Shown here piece after piece: positions 15,373 to 23,604 of a stretch of DNA of 64,000 nucleotides. A program made the position numbers and the translations under genes. The notes beneath the pieces are model-generated. The model saw nothing but the letters and a program-made list of their open reading frames with translations. It had not been told where the DNA came from and did no database searches. Within the stretch, counting starts at the first letter, position 1. Each line of letters starts with the position of its first letter. The DNA is from Polynucleobacter difficilis (GTDB lineage Bacteria > Pseudomonadota > Gammaproteobacteria > Burkholderiales > Burkholderiaceae): the NCBI RefSeq assembly GCF_003065365.1, contig NZ_CP023276.1, positions 1,736,001 to 1,800,000 of the forward strand. The letters run 5' to 3'.

Positions 15373-15529
15373 TACCGGCGTTGAAATGGAAGCCCTCACC
15401 GCAGTCCAAGTCGCCCTTCTCACAATCTACGATATGTGCAAAGCGGTAGACCGTGGCATGGTGATGGGGGATGTGAAGCTCTTGGAGAAGAGTGGCGGGA
15501 AGAGTGGTACGTGGGTAGCGGCGAAGTAG
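15373..15529 (+). pseudogene. moaC: Detached moaC 3' end, right attachment repeat (attR)
   Basis: Carries the last 52 codons of moaC and a TAG stop, 155 of 156 bases identical to 6333-6488. It lacks the rest of the gene. The usual logic of such insertions makes this the original chromosomal 3' end displaced by the element. By accident the frame continues upstream into element DNA to an ATG at 15305 (23 foreign codons), but there is no convincing ribosome site. Confidence 0.9.
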
Positions 15530-15567
15530 TCTTTCCATAAAGCCTCTAACTTCAGTAAAAGCCCCCA

Positions 15568-15768
15568 TTGGTAGTGGTTAAACACAATCTCGATACGCAC
15601 GAATTCAACTCCTTAGATGAAGCCATGGCTTTTGCTAAAGAGTTAGGTGAATTTGTTACCATTAAATTTGATGGCAAAGAGGTAGTCGGTGTATTTGGCG
15701 CCACTGGGGTTACGGATGGAAAGTGCCCCGATGGAATCGATTATTCGTGGAAGAAACGACGCAAGTAA
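15568..15768 (+). CDS. 66-aa conserved protein, chromosomal copy
   Basis: TTG start, 38 bases after the displaced moaC end; probably the original downstream neighbour of moaC. The protein ends CPDGIDYSWKKRRK and is clearly paralogous to the element copy at 7598, with most substitutions conservative (for example ETLDQTMEWAKAIGEF versus NSLDEAMAFAKELGEF). No catalytic motif, signal peptide or membrane segment. Function unknown. Confidence 0.75.
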   Translation: MVVVKHNLDTHEFNSLDEAMAFAKELGEFVTIKFDGKEVVGVFGATGVTDGKCPDGIDYSWKKRRK

Positions 15769-15797
15769 TTTGGAGTGTGCGTACTTATAAGTGAAGT

Positions 15798-15828
15798 GGC
15801 GGCTAATCCTTTTTGGGAATAAGCCGCC
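15798..15828. terminator. Possible bidirectional terminator hairpin
   Basis: GGCGGCT and AGCCGCC form a 7-bp stem around a 17-base loop, between the convergent 66-aa gene and the pilin gene. There is no clear T-run on either side, so termination is only a guess from position. Confidence 0.3.
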
Positions 15829-15841
15829 AGTCCAAACTAAA

Positions 15842-16354
15842 TTACTTCGAAGTACGGCATTCGGATGGCAGTAAAGGCTGCGGTAAATTGCTCATCGCCG
15901 AGCGACAGGACCAGCCCCCTGACCACGTTGCGCCTTCTGGTTTCGATAGATCCAGTGGTACCGGCATAGTTGCATCTGGGGAGTTCGTTGGAATTAGAAC
16001 CAGGCTATTGCTTCCTTCTGGCGCAACCGTTCCCTGAAAATCAATCGCAATTGCACCGGATTGCAAAATTTCGATGTCCTTGACGCTACGCGTTGGCGCA
16101 AAACTAAAGGCTCCTTGGGTTGCATCACTCATGGGCGCTACGCCCCGACTAGCAAATGCTTCAGTTACAGCGAGTTTTGCGCTGGAAGATAAATTCATGC
16201 CCTCAATTACGCGACTGCGCGCAATGTAGTCTTGGTACTGTGGAACTGCAACGGCCACCAAAATTCCGATAATGGCGACAACCACCATCACCTCGATCAG
16301 GGTAAATCCGTTTTTCTCTGTGTTGCTGATAGCGTTCTCGTTGTGTAGTGTCAT
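15842..16354 (-). CDS. Type IV pilin (PilA-like)
   Basis: Protein of 170 residues with a classical class III signal: 15-residue leader ending NTEKNG, then [31 protein letters not shown], cut by PilD after Gly with Glu at +5. Two cysteines near the C-terminus ([15 protein letters not shown]) make the D-region loop of major pilins. No other pilus gene lies nearby, so export depends on a pil system elsewhere. Its 5' leader holds a 9-bp inverted repeat that covers the likely Shine-Dalgarno (see next feature). terC lies 111 bases upstream in the same direction. Confidence 0.9.
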   Translation of the reverse strand: MTLHNENAISNTEKNGFTLIEVMVVVAIIGILVAVAVPQYQDYIARSRVIEGMNLSSSAKLAVTEAFASRGVAPMSDATQGAFSFAPTRSVKDIEILQSGAIAIDFQGTVAPEGSNSLVLIPTNSPDATMPVPLDLSKPEGATWSGGWSCRSAMSNLPQPLLPSECRTSK

Positions 16355-16365
16355 ATCAATAAAAA

Positions 16366-16418
16366 TCCCCTAGTGAATGGAGCTCAATGATCTATCAAAG
16401 AGCCCACTGACTAGGGGA
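16366..16418 (-). promoter_or_regulatory. Inverted repeat in the pilin 5' leader that would pair with its Shine-Dalgarno
   Basis: TCCCCTAGT at 16366-16374 and ACTAGGGGA at 16410-16418 (plus-strand reading) are perfect 9-bp complements. On the pilin mRNA the arm nearer the start codon contains AGGGGA, the best Shine-Dalgarno, about 11 bases before the ATG. Formation of the hairpin would hide it. Seen directly; the regulatory role is inferred. Confidence 0.45.
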
Positions 16419-16465
16419 CTGACCGCATCAGATTGCTCTGATTAAGTGTACGACTTTACTGATTC

Positions 16466-17167
16466 TTAATGGGCCTTACTGGCTTTACGCTTCGCAATCT
16501 CGCCAACAATCATGACGCCCAGCGCGCCAATAATGCCAGAGATTAAGCCGTAGTCCTGAATGCCCTCGCCAAAGTGCTTGATCATGCCTGGGTCGGTCAT
16601 CAGCATACCGCCTGCAATCCAGCCAAGCAATCCAGCGCCTGCCGTCACAATGATAGGGAAACGATCGATCAGGAATAACACGAGGCGGCTACCAGCAATA
16701 ATGATCGGTACCGAAACGATTAAGCCAAAGACGATATAGCCAAATTGATGGGCTTGGTCGTCCACTTGTCCTGCGGCACCTGCAATCGCTAAGACGTTAT
16801 CAAGACTCATGACCAAGTCAGCAACGATGATCGTTTTTACCGCTGCAAATAACTTATCTGGTGCCTCTAAGTCGTTTTCGTCGTGACCGCCGGCATCCGC
16901 CAAGAGCTTGTAACCAATCCACAGCAGCAGTAAAGCGCCTACTACCTTCAGATACGGAATTTGCAAGAGCGTCACCGCAAATATCGTTAAGACAATGCGC
17001 AAAGCAATCGCACCGGCTGTGCCCCATAAAATACCTGCGCGACGTTGGTTGGGGTGTAAGTTACGGCAGGCTAATGCAATGATCACCGCATTGTCACCAC
17101 CCAGCAAAATATCAATCAAAATGATCTGCAAAACGACAGACCAATCTAACATTGCAAGAAATTCCAT
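16466..17167 (-). CDS. TerC family integral membrane protein
   Basis: Membrane protein of 233 residues with about seven segments. The TerC signature is clear: ILLGGDNAVIIALACRNL near residue 21 and the repeated VADLVMSLDNVLAIAGAAGQ near 118, whose Asp/Asn residues are thought to bind metal. Family members (YjbE, Alx, MeeF-like) export manganese or serve metalation of secreted enzymes; some were named for tellurite resistance. No Mn riboswitch of the yybP-ykoY type is evident in the 61-base gap to sucD. Confidence 0.88.
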   Translation of the reverse strand: MEFLAMLDWSVVLQIILIDILLGGDNAVIIALACRNLHPNQRRAGILWGTAGAIALRIVLTIFAVTLLQIPYLKVVGALLLLWIGYKLLADAGGHDENDLEAPDKLFAAVKTIIVADLVMSLDNVLAIAGAAGQVDDQAHQFGYIVFGLIVSVPIIIAGSRLVLFLIDRFPIIVTAGAGLLGWIAGGMLMTDPGMIKHFGEGIQDYGLISGIIGALGVMIVGEIAKRKASKAH

Positions 17168-17228
17168 GTCATCCTCTAATAATTATTGTATGTTGAACAA
17201 CTACTACGGGTAAAACAACTGCCTAAAA

Positions 17229-18122
17229 CTAAATCATTGCCTTTAATAAGCTAGCCATCTCCGATGGATTGCGCGTAACCTTAAAGCCGCACTCTTCCAT
17301 TACTGCCAATTTGGCATCCGCGGTATCCGCGCCACCCGAAATCAAAGCACCAGCATGACCCATGCGCTTTCCAGGAGGTGCTGTTACGCCAGCAATAAAG
17401 CCAACGATGGGTTTTTTCATATTGTCTTTGCACCAGAGGGCTGCTTCTGCCTCGTCTGGTCCACCGATTTCACCAATCATGATGACGGCATCGGTTTCAG
17501 GATCGTCATTGAACATGCGCATGATATCGATGTGCTTCAGACCATTGATTGGGTCGCCGCCGATACCGACTGCAGTCGACTGACCTAAACCAATCGCACT
17601 CAATTGACCAACGGCTTCGTAGGTCAAGGTGCCTGAACGGCTGACAACGCCAATGCGGCCTTTTTTATGAATGTGGCCTGGCATGATGCCGATCTTGATT
17701 TCATCGGGGGTGATGATGCCGGGGCAATTCGGGCCGAGCAACAATGTTTTCTTGCCGCCCTTGGCTTCTTTTTGTGCCATCTTGTTGCGTACTTCCAGCA
17801 TATCGCGCACCGGAATGCCTTCGGTAATGCAGATCACAAAATCCAAATCGGCCTCAACCGCTTCCCAAATCGCAGCGGCGGCGCCTGGAGGTGGCACGTA
17901 GATAACCGATGCCGTTGCACCAGTTTGCTGGGCAGCTTCTTTTACCGTTCCGAAAATGGGAATGTTAAAAATCGACTCGCCTGCTTTTTTAGGATTGACG
18001 CCTGCTACGAAACAATTCTTTCCGTTTGCGTACTCTTGGCATTTCTCAGTATGAAACTGCCCGGTCTTACCGGTAATGCCTTGCGTAATTACTTTTGTAT
18101 TTTTGTTAATCAAAATTGACAT
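17229..18122 (-). CDS. sucD: Succinyl-CoA synthetase, alpha subunit
   Basis: TCA-cycle enzyme that makes ATP or GTP from succinyl-CoA; 297 residues, normal length. The CoA-binding start [50 protein letters not shown] and the phospho-histidine loop [21 protein letters not shown] are all present. It lies 14 bases downstream of sucC, the standard two-gene operon. Confidence 0.96.
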   Translation of the reverse strand: MSILINKNTKVITQGITGKTGQFHTEKCQEYANGKNCFVAGVNPKKAGESIFNIPIFGTVKEAAQQTGATASVIYVPPPGAAAAIWEAVEADLDFVICITEGIPVRDMLEVRNKMAQKEAKGGKKTLLLGPNCPGIITPDEIKIGIMPGHIHKKGRIGVVSRSGTLTYEAVGQLSAIGLGQSTAVGIGGDPINGLKHIDIMRMFNDDPETDAVIMIGEIGGPDEAEAALWCKDNMKKPIVGFIAGVTAPPGKRMGHAGALISGGADTADAKLAVMEECGFKVTRNPSEMASLLKAMI

Positions 18123-18136
18123 GGTGATTTCCTTGA

Positions 18137-19306
18137 TTATTTCTGTTTTTTAGCCGCCGCAACCACTTTGGTTGCTGCTTCTGCCATGGAGTCGGCGCTG
18201 ATGATCGGTAAGCCGGATTCAGCCAAAATCTTTTTGCCTAAATCTTCGTTCGTACCCTTCATGCGCACAACCAGTGGCACAGATAAATTCACTGCCTTAC
18301 AGGCAGTCACCACGCCTTCGGCAATAACATCGCAGCGCATAATGCCGCCAAAGATATTGACCAAAATGGCTTCCACGCTCTTATTTTTGAGCATGATCTT
18401 AAATGCTTCCGTTACTTTTTCTGCCGTAGCGCCGCCACCGACGTCGAGGAAGTTGGCAGGCTGTCCGCCAAACAACTTAATCGTATCCATGGTGGCCATG
18501 GCAAGTCCGGCACCATTCACGAGGCAACCGATATTGCCGTCCAGAGAGATGTAGGCTAAATCAAATTTCGACGCTTCAATTTCAGCAGGGTCCTCTTCAT
18601 CTTCATCGCGATACGCCACAATTTCAGGATGACGGAACAAGGCATTCGGATCAAAGTTAAATTTGGCATCCAAGGCTTTAATGTTGCCGTTGCCTTCCAA
18701 AATCAGCGGATTAATTTCCACTAAAGACGCATCGGTTTCCCAATAGGTCTTGTATAAGTTCTTAAAGACCTCGCGTGCTTTAGCCACGGATCCCTCAGGC
18801 ACGCCAATGCCATGGGCAATGGTGTCGCACTGGGCATCGGTTAATCCAAGCAATGGATCCACAAATACCTTGATGATTTTTTCGGGCGAGTGCTCTGCCA
18901 CTTCCTCAATATCCATGCCGCCTTCGCTGGAGGCCATGATGACGTTTTTCTGTGAGCCACGGTCGGTGACGATACTGAAGTAATACTCTTTTTTAATGTC
19001 AGCACCATCTTCAATCAGGAGTCGGCGGACTTTTTGTCCTTCGGGTCCGGTTTGATGAGTTTTGAGCTGCATACCCATAATTTCGCTGGCGTATTTTTTA
19101 ACCTCATCCATGCTCTTGGCTAACTTGACGCCGCCGCCCTTACCGCGACCGCCCGCATGAATCTGCGCCTTAACCACCCACACTGGGCCACCCAGTTTTG
19201 CAGCCGCGTCCATTGCTTCTTCGACGCTATGCGCTGGAATGCCGTTCGGAACTGGCACATTAAATTGGCGCAGCAGCGCCTTACCCTGATACTCGTGAAT
19301 TTTCAT
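18137..19306 (-). CDS. sucC: Succinyl-CoA synthetase, beta subunit (ADP-forming type)
   Basis: ATP-grasp subunit of 389 residues, full length. Seen: [49 protein letters not shown] with the metal-binding Glu/Asn, and the interface block [19 protein letters not shown]. It heads the sucCD operon. The 167 bases between it and recX contain no gene; I see no clear promoter pattern or riboswitch there. Confidence 0.96.
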   Translation of the reverse strand: MKIHEYQGKALLRQFNVPVPNGIPAHSVEEAMDAAAKLGGPVWVVKAQIHAGGRGKGGGVKLAKSMDEVKKYASEIMGMQLKTHQTGPEGQKVRRLLIEDGADIKKEYYFSIVTDRGSQKNVIMASSEGGMDIEEVAEHSPEKIIKVFVDPLLGLTDAQCDTIAHGIGVPEGSVAKAREVFKNLYKTYWETDASLVEINPLILEGNGNIKALDAKFNFDPNALFRHPEIVAYRDEDEEDPAEIEASKFDLAYISLDGNIGCLVNGAGLAMATMDTIKLFGGQPANFLDVGGGATAEKVTEAFKIMLKNKSVEAILVNIFGGIMRCDVIAEGVVTACKAVNLSVPLVVRMKGTNEDLGKKILAESGLPIISADSMAEAATKVVAAAKKQK

Positions 19307-19473
19307 CGTTACTCCGGAAACTGTCTGTGGGTGCAGCCAATGGTTAATTAGGACCTATTTTGCCCTTCACCCTGATTTTGCTGATTTGACCGCAGTCAAC
19401 TTAAAAAAATTAGGTTATTGGCAAACGTGTGTAAGTCTATCATTTTGCAGTGCGTCATTTGCCATTTTTGGCG

Positions 19474-20028
19474 CTATTCAGCCCCTTTTTGGCGCCCGCC
19501 AATGACCTTAGCGACGATTTCGGGGTTAAAGCCTTTGGAGACCAAAAAACGGTATTGCCTAGCCCGGATTTTCTGGTCATCGGCAATCCCATCGAATTTC
19601 CGTTCAAACAACTCTTTTGCTCGCTCAAATTCAGTATTTTTGAGTCCATCTAACAGCACTGCTGATGCTTCACTTGCGACACCGGCCCGCTGCAATTCGT
19701 CCTTTATTTTGCGCATCCCATAGCGCTCACTGCGCCGTCGCACTAACGCTTCCGCAAAGCGGGCATCGGATAACCAACCCCGCTTCTCAAAGTCATCCAA
19801 TACCGCGGTAATTTGGACTTCATGCGATAGCGCTGGTGCATCTGTTTGACTGCGCTCTTGATCCTGATCCTGCGCGTTATGAGCGCGATCTGCTTTGGCT
19901 TTCAGGCTTAAGTAATCGCCTAGCTTTTTTACCAATTCGGCACGGCTGTGCTCGCGCTGCGATAAAAGGCGCAAAGCCCGAGCTTTGAGACTCGGGCTTT
20001 GTTTTTTAGGACTTACTGAATCAGGCAT
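19474..20028 (-). CDS. recX: RecA regulator RecX
   Basis: Protein of 184 residues with the three-repeat helical build of Rec[23 protein letters not shown], then [37 protein letters not shown] and the C-terminal repeat ending [22 protein letters not shown]. RecX caps RecA filaments and limits recombination. ATG 20028 overlaps the recA stop by 8 bases, so it is co-transcribed with recA. An insert between repeats 1 and 2 ([20 protein letters not shown]) makes it somewhat longer than E. coli RecX. Confidence 0.9.
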   Translation of the reverse strand: MPDSVSPKKQSPSLKARALRLLSQREHSRAELVKKLGDYLSLKAKADRAHNAQDQDQERSQTDAPALSHEVQITAVLDDFEKRGWLSDARFAEALVRRRSERYGMRKIKDELQRAGVASEASAVLLDGLKNTEFERAKELFERKFDGIADDQKIRARQYRFLVSKGFNPEIVAKVIGGRQKGAE

Positions 20029-21118
20029 CAGCCGATTCAATCTCCGTATCGTCTACTGCATCTGTGATTGCAAGACCTGCTTTAACGCCCAGCTTGGCAC
20101 GAATCTTGGCTTCGATGTCTTTCGCAATTTCAGGATTCTCTTTCAGAAAATCGCGAACATTATCTTTACCTTGACCAATGCGGTCGCCGTTATAGCTATA
20201 CCAAGAACCAGACTTCTCTACGATATCGGCTTCGACACCCATATCGATTATTTCACCCTCACGTGAAATTCCTGCGCCGTACATGATGTCAAAAATGGCT
20301 TCGCGGAAAGGCGGTGAAACCTTGTTCTTAACAACCTTAACGCGGGTTTCGTTGCCAACTACCTCATCACCCTTTTTGATGCTACCAATACGGCGAATGT
20401 CTAAACGCATGGTGGCATAGAACTTCAATGCATTACCACCTGTGGTTGTTTCAGGGGAACCAAACATCACACCAATCTTCATGCGAATCTGGTTAATAAA
20501 GATCACCATGGAATTGGTGCGCTTGATTGTTCCCGTTAATTTGCGCAAGGCTTGGCTCATCAAACGCGCTTGCAGGCCAGGCAATGAATCGCCCATATCG
20601 CCTTCGATTTCGGCGCGCGGAACTAAGGCTGCTACCGAGTCAATAACGATTAAATCAATCGAACCCGAACGCACTAAGGCGTCTGCAATTTCGAGCGCCT
20701 GCTCACCAGTGTCTGGCTGAGAAATCAGCAAGTTGTTCACATCCACACCCAGGCGTGATGCGTATTGCACATCGAGCGCATGCTCTGCATCGATAAATGC
20801 ACAGGTGCCGCCAATCTTTTGCATTTCGGCAATCGCATGCAATGTCAATGTGGTTTTTCCAGACGACTCTGGACCGTAAATTTCAATCACACGACCGCGC
20901 GCAAGGCCGCCGACTCCAAGGGCAATATCAAGACCCAAGGATCCGCTCGATACCACCTGAATGTCTTGGTTAATTTCAGCATCGCCCAAGCGCATGATGG
21001 AGCCCTTGCCGAACTGCTTTTCAATTTGCGCCAGCGCCGCTGATAAGGCTTTTTGCTTATCGCCACTCATGCCGTCAAATTCTGATGATGCTGATTTTTT
21101 CTTATCGTCCATTGCCAT
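20021..21118 (-). CDS. recA: Recombinase A
   Basis: Protein of 365 residues. Walker [20 protein letters not shown], the Walker B region [20 protein letters not shown], loop L1 [19 protein letters not shown] and L2 [27 protein letters not shown] are intact. RecA makes the strand-exchange filament and triggers LexA cleavage. A perfect-looking LexA box sits 95 bases upstream (21213-21232). recX follows with overlap. Confidence 0.98.
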   Translation of the reverse strand: MAMDDKKKSASSEFDGMSGDKQKALSAALAQIEKQFGKGSIMRLGDAEINQDIQVVSSGSLGLDIALGVGGLARGRVIEIYGPESSGKTTLTLHAIAEMQKIGGTCAFIDAEHALDVQYASRLGVDVNNLLISQPDTGEQALEIADALVRSGSIDLIVIDSVAALVPRAEIEGDMGDSLPGLQARLMSQALRKLTGTIKRTNSMVIFINQIRMKIGVMFGSPETTTGGNALKFYATMRLDIRRIGSIKKGDEVVGNETRVKVVKNKVSPPFREAIFDIMYGAGISREGEIIDMGVEADIVEKSGSWYSYNGDRIGQGKDNVRDFLKENPEIAKDIEAKIRAKLGVKAGLAITDAVDDTEIESADA

Positions 21119-21212
21119 CTTTTGCTCTCCGCCTTTTTGTCTTTTGCCTTAAATTGGGGGTACAACCCGCCTCTTTGCACTACTGCTCTGCTGTCTGTAT
21201 CAATCTGGGATC

Positions 21213-21232
21213 TACTGTATATAAAAACAGTA
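21213..21232 (-). promoter_or_regulatory. LexA (SOS) box of recA
   Basis: TACTGTATATAAAAACAGTA fits the CTGT-N8-ACAG consensus with the flanking TA on both sides, and lies 95 bases before the recA start. A -35-like TTGCAA upstream and a TATACA inside the box suggest that LexA would cover the -10 region, as in other recA promoters. Confidence 0.9.
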
Positions 21233-21271
21233 CTTATTGCAAGCGCTGTTTATTTTGGCTTACTTTCTTGC

Positions 21272-21802
21272 TTACTGGATGGATGTCAGCGGCCTGTTGG
21301 CAGGCACTTTTCCTGACCACCAAAACAGCAATGGCATGGCAATAGCCCAAATTATTCCAAGCAAAACAAGGGCTTGCGTTTCATCACCCCATTGTGCGGC
21401 ACCTAATTTAACCCCAGCCAAGTAGGATAAGGGGCCTGTAATCGCGCCCAAGATCGAGGCCAAGAGAAAACGTCCCTTCAGCCAGGACATCGACTCGTTG
21501 AGGGTGCACCCCAGAATGACCCACAGAGACCACATCCAAATGGGTGATAAGGCCGGTAAGAGCCCTTTTGACTCAAAAACCAGGCTGCCGGTATGCAATA
21601 GCAGGGTATCGGCGCCAATTCCGAAGAGGCCTATTTTGAGAAGTAACACGCCCTCCTGGATGCGGTCGCTGGATTGCCACAGATGAAAGGTTGCAATCGC
21701 CGCACAAAAAAGGACCGCTAGCGTGACATAGCCATGGGCCGCGCCCAAAATGCAGGCAAACCACCCGAGCTGGAACAAAACAAAGTTAATCAATTTACGC
21801 AC
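21272..21802 (-). CDS. DUF2878 family membrane protein
   Basis: Membrane protein of 176 residues with about five to six segments; phrases FVLFQLGWFACILGA, GIGADTLLLHTGSL, WMWSLWVILGCTLNESMSWL fit the DUF2878 family. It is last in an operon with a DUF3833 lipoprotein (21-base gap) and a chalcone-isomerase-like protein. In several proteobacteria these three genes belong to a larger cluster for membrane-lipid change under singlet-oxygen stress. Biochemical role unknown. Confidence 0.8.
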   Translation of the reverse strand: MRKLINFVLFQLGWFACILGAAHGYVTLAVLFCAAIATFHLWQSSDRIQEGVLLLKIGLFGIGADTLLLHTGSLVFESKGLLPALSPIWMWSLWVILGCTLNESMSWLKGRFLLASILGAITGPLSYLAGVKLGAAQWGDETQALVLLGIIWAIAMPLLFWWSGKVPANRPLTSIQ

Positions 21803-21823
21803 AGCGTGACTCAGCAGATCTGC

Positions 21824-22372
21824 TTAGCGCTTATAAAAAGCCAAGGTAACTTCGCCCAAGTAAATACCAAACTTGCTCATTTGCGCGCGATTGATCATGA
21901 CCTTATCGTCCATCAAATACATCCAGTCATCGAATTGGACGTTATAAACGGTGCCGTCGACTGGCAAGGCCAAGGTGTATTTCCAGTTCAATGCATTGCC
22001 TGCCATCAGACCAGTAGCCGAACCAACGACATCGTCTGCGGTTCCGGTAAACACACCTGGCGCTGTTTCGGTCAAGGTCCAAATGCGTTTTTGGGTTGTG
22101 CCGTCTGAATAGAAAAAGTCTTCGTCTAGCGTGCCAACACGCTTACCGTCTTTGACCACCCAGCTGGCTTTCATAACCACCTTAAAGCGCTTCACCACCT
22201 CATTGCTGCGATTGGTAAAGATGCCATAGGCGTCAATCGTGCCATTGAAATAACTTGTGAGATCGAGCGTGGGCTTCTCTTTGGCGTACATCGACACCTG
22301 AGGAGAAGAGCAGCCGCCCAAGATCAAAAGGGTAGCCAGGCAAAGTAAAGCGGGACGGAATAGGGATTTCAT
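21824..22372 (-). CDS. DUF3833 family lipoprotein
   Basis: Protein of 182 residues with lipobox LGGC near residue 20, so a predicted lipoprotein. The family pattern is clear: DLTSYFNGTIDAYGIFTNRSNEVVKRF, DEDFFYSDGTTQKRIWTL, and FDDWMYLMDDKVMINRAQMSKFGI near the end. Its ATG overlaps the upstream stop by four bases (ATGA). Lipocalin-like fold is likely; the ligand is unknown. Confidence 0.82.
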   Translation of the reverse strand: MKSLFRPALLCLATLLILGGCSSPQVSMYAKEKPTLDLTSYFNGTIDAYGIFTNRSNEVVKRFKVVMKASWVVKDGKRVGTLDEDFFYSDGTTQKRIWTLTETAPGVFTGTADDVVGSATGLMAGNALNWKYTLALPVDGTVYNVQFDDWMYLMDDKVMINRAQMSKFGIYLGEVTLAFYKR

Positions 22373-22965
22373 CGGGAGGGCTCACACGTTGGGGCAATAA
22401 TTAAAGGGGCGCACGCTTGGCCAATCAAGGCTGTTCTCAACTTAGGAGCGGCGGTTTTGGGATCAAGCCAAATGGAAAAAAATGCCCTGGCAAAATCATC
22501 GCCAGCAATTTCACCGACCGACTTGCCGTTGTGCAAAAAGACCGTGCCGCGCCCGGGGACATGAATCGCAGTCAACGAACTACCCGAGACCACATCGGGA
22601 AAAATCCCATCCAGTTTCTTTCCCCATGTATTGCGGTTGGCTTCGCTAACACCGAGGCGTTGCATTTCGTCGATGGTGCGCTTCGTAATATCGGACCCCT
22701 TGAGTGAGCGCAAGTAATTGAGGTCCAAAGCAAAGCCAGTTTGACCCCGCTGATCGCCGACATAAAGACGTGCGTCGTAGACATCAAAGCCCCAAAATGT
22801 CATGCGACCTTGGCCCTGCAACTGCAAACCCTTCACATAGGGATCGAGTGACTCTTTAGCGTGCGCGGGGCCATTTGCGGCCAACGAAATCAGCAAAACG
22901 ATCATCCCACAGAGGAAAGTCGCCATGCGCGGCAATACAGAGATGGTATTGAATTGGTTCATCAT
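22369..22965 (-). CDS. Chalcone isomerase-like periplasmic protein
   Basis: Protein of 198 residues, signal peptide ending NGPAHA, then the chalcone-isomerase-like fold: LQGQGRMTFWGFDVYDARLYV, FALDLNYLRSLKGSDITKRTIDEM, GSSLTAIHVPGRGTVFLHNGKSVGEI and FARAFFSIWLDPKT. Bacterial members bind fatty acids or act with lipid-modifying enzymes rather than flavonoids. First of a three-gene operon with DUF3833 and DUF2878 genes; divergent from the rhodanese gene. Confidence 0.82.
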   Translation of the reverse strand: MMNQFNTISVLPRMATFLCGMIVLLISLAANGPAHAKESLDPYVKGLQLQGQGRMTFWGFDVYDARLYVGDQRGQTGFALDLNYLRSLKGSDITKRTIDEMQRLGVSEANRNTWGKKLDGIFPDVVSGSSLTAIHVPGRGTVFLHNGKSVGEIAGDDFARAFFSIWLDPKTAAPKLRTALIGQACAPLIIAPTCEPSR

Positions 22966-23056
22966 TCAAGCATATCGAAATTTTACGGATTCTGCTTACA
23001 ATAGCTCATCCGCATTTCGGCATAAAGCCCGATGCACTGACGAACGAAAGCACGCA

Positions 23057-23467
23057 ATGGCACTCAAATTAGGCTACAAAGAATTAATCGCTGATGCGAT
23101 GAGCAAAATTGAAACCCTCGAATTAGAGCAAGCAAAAGCCCTACTTGACGATCCGGACACCCTCTTTGTGGATATACGCGATGTACGTGAACTGGAGCGC
23201 GAAGGCATGATTCCCAACGCATTTCATGCGCCACGCGGCATGCTCGAATTTTGGGTTGATCCAGATAGCCCCTATTACAAGCCCGAGCTGGGCTCTGGCA
23301 AGCGCTTACTGTTGTATTGCGGATCCGCATGGCGTTCCGCCCTGGCAGCAGAAGTACTCGGCCGCATGGGCGTTCCAAACGTATGCCATGTAGCAGGCGG
23401 CTTTTCAGCCTGGAAAAAAGCTGAACTCCCCATTGCCCAAAAGCCAAGCAAGTCCCACCCAGCCTAA
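23057..23467 (+). CDS. Rhodanese-like sulfurtransferase
   Basis: Single-domain rhodanese of 136 residues. The active loop is YCGSAWRSAL with the persulfide Cys, preceded by FVDIRDVRELEREGMIPNAFHAPRG and followed by VCHVAGGFSAWKKAELP. Such proteins move sulfane sulfur in the cytoplasm; the physiological acceptor is not evident. ATG 23057 is chosen (GAACGAAAG before it); the frame is open 132 bases further up but that sequence is not protein-like. Confidence 0.88.
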   Translation: MALKLGYKELIADAMSKIETLELEQAKALLDDPDTLFVDIRDVRELEREGMIPNAFHAPRGMLEFWVDPDSPYYKPELGSGKRLLLYCGSAWRSALAAEVLGRMGVPNVCHVAGGFSAWKKAELPIAQKPSKSHPA

Positions 23468-23485
23468 GAACCACTCCACCCCATT

Positions 23486-23513
23486 AAACAGCCCACCCAC
23501 TTGGGCTGTTTTC
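23486..23513 (+). terminator. Rho-independent terminator after the rhodanese gene
   Basis: AAACAGCCCA (23486-23495) pairs with TGGGCTGTTT (23502-23511) around a six-base loop; the stem end itself is U-rich in the RNA (GUUUUC). It separates the rhodanese gene from htpG. Confidence 0.75.
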
Positions 23514-23604
23514 GTATGGAAAAGTCCCCTTGAAATTCCCTACAATGCCCTCTTATCTTAGGGTGTCCATTTAATCTTCCCTAGTTCGAAAGAGGTTATT
23601 CATA

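Noticed and set aside
15193..15423. Upstream extension of the 60-aa minus-strand ORF to 137 aa
   Set aside because: The extension runs antisense into the moaC repeat and through the decamer sites and does not look like protein sequence.
15305..15529. A 74-aa open frame resembling MoaC C-terminus as a gene of its own
   Set aside because: It is the displaced moaC tail plus 23 codons of element DNA, with no credible ribosome site; annotated as a pseudogene fragment and attR.
22925..23056. N-terminal extension of the rhodanese gene
   Set aside because: The extra 44 codons lie across the divergent promoter region and lack similarity to rhodaneses; the ATG at 23057 has a better ribosome site.
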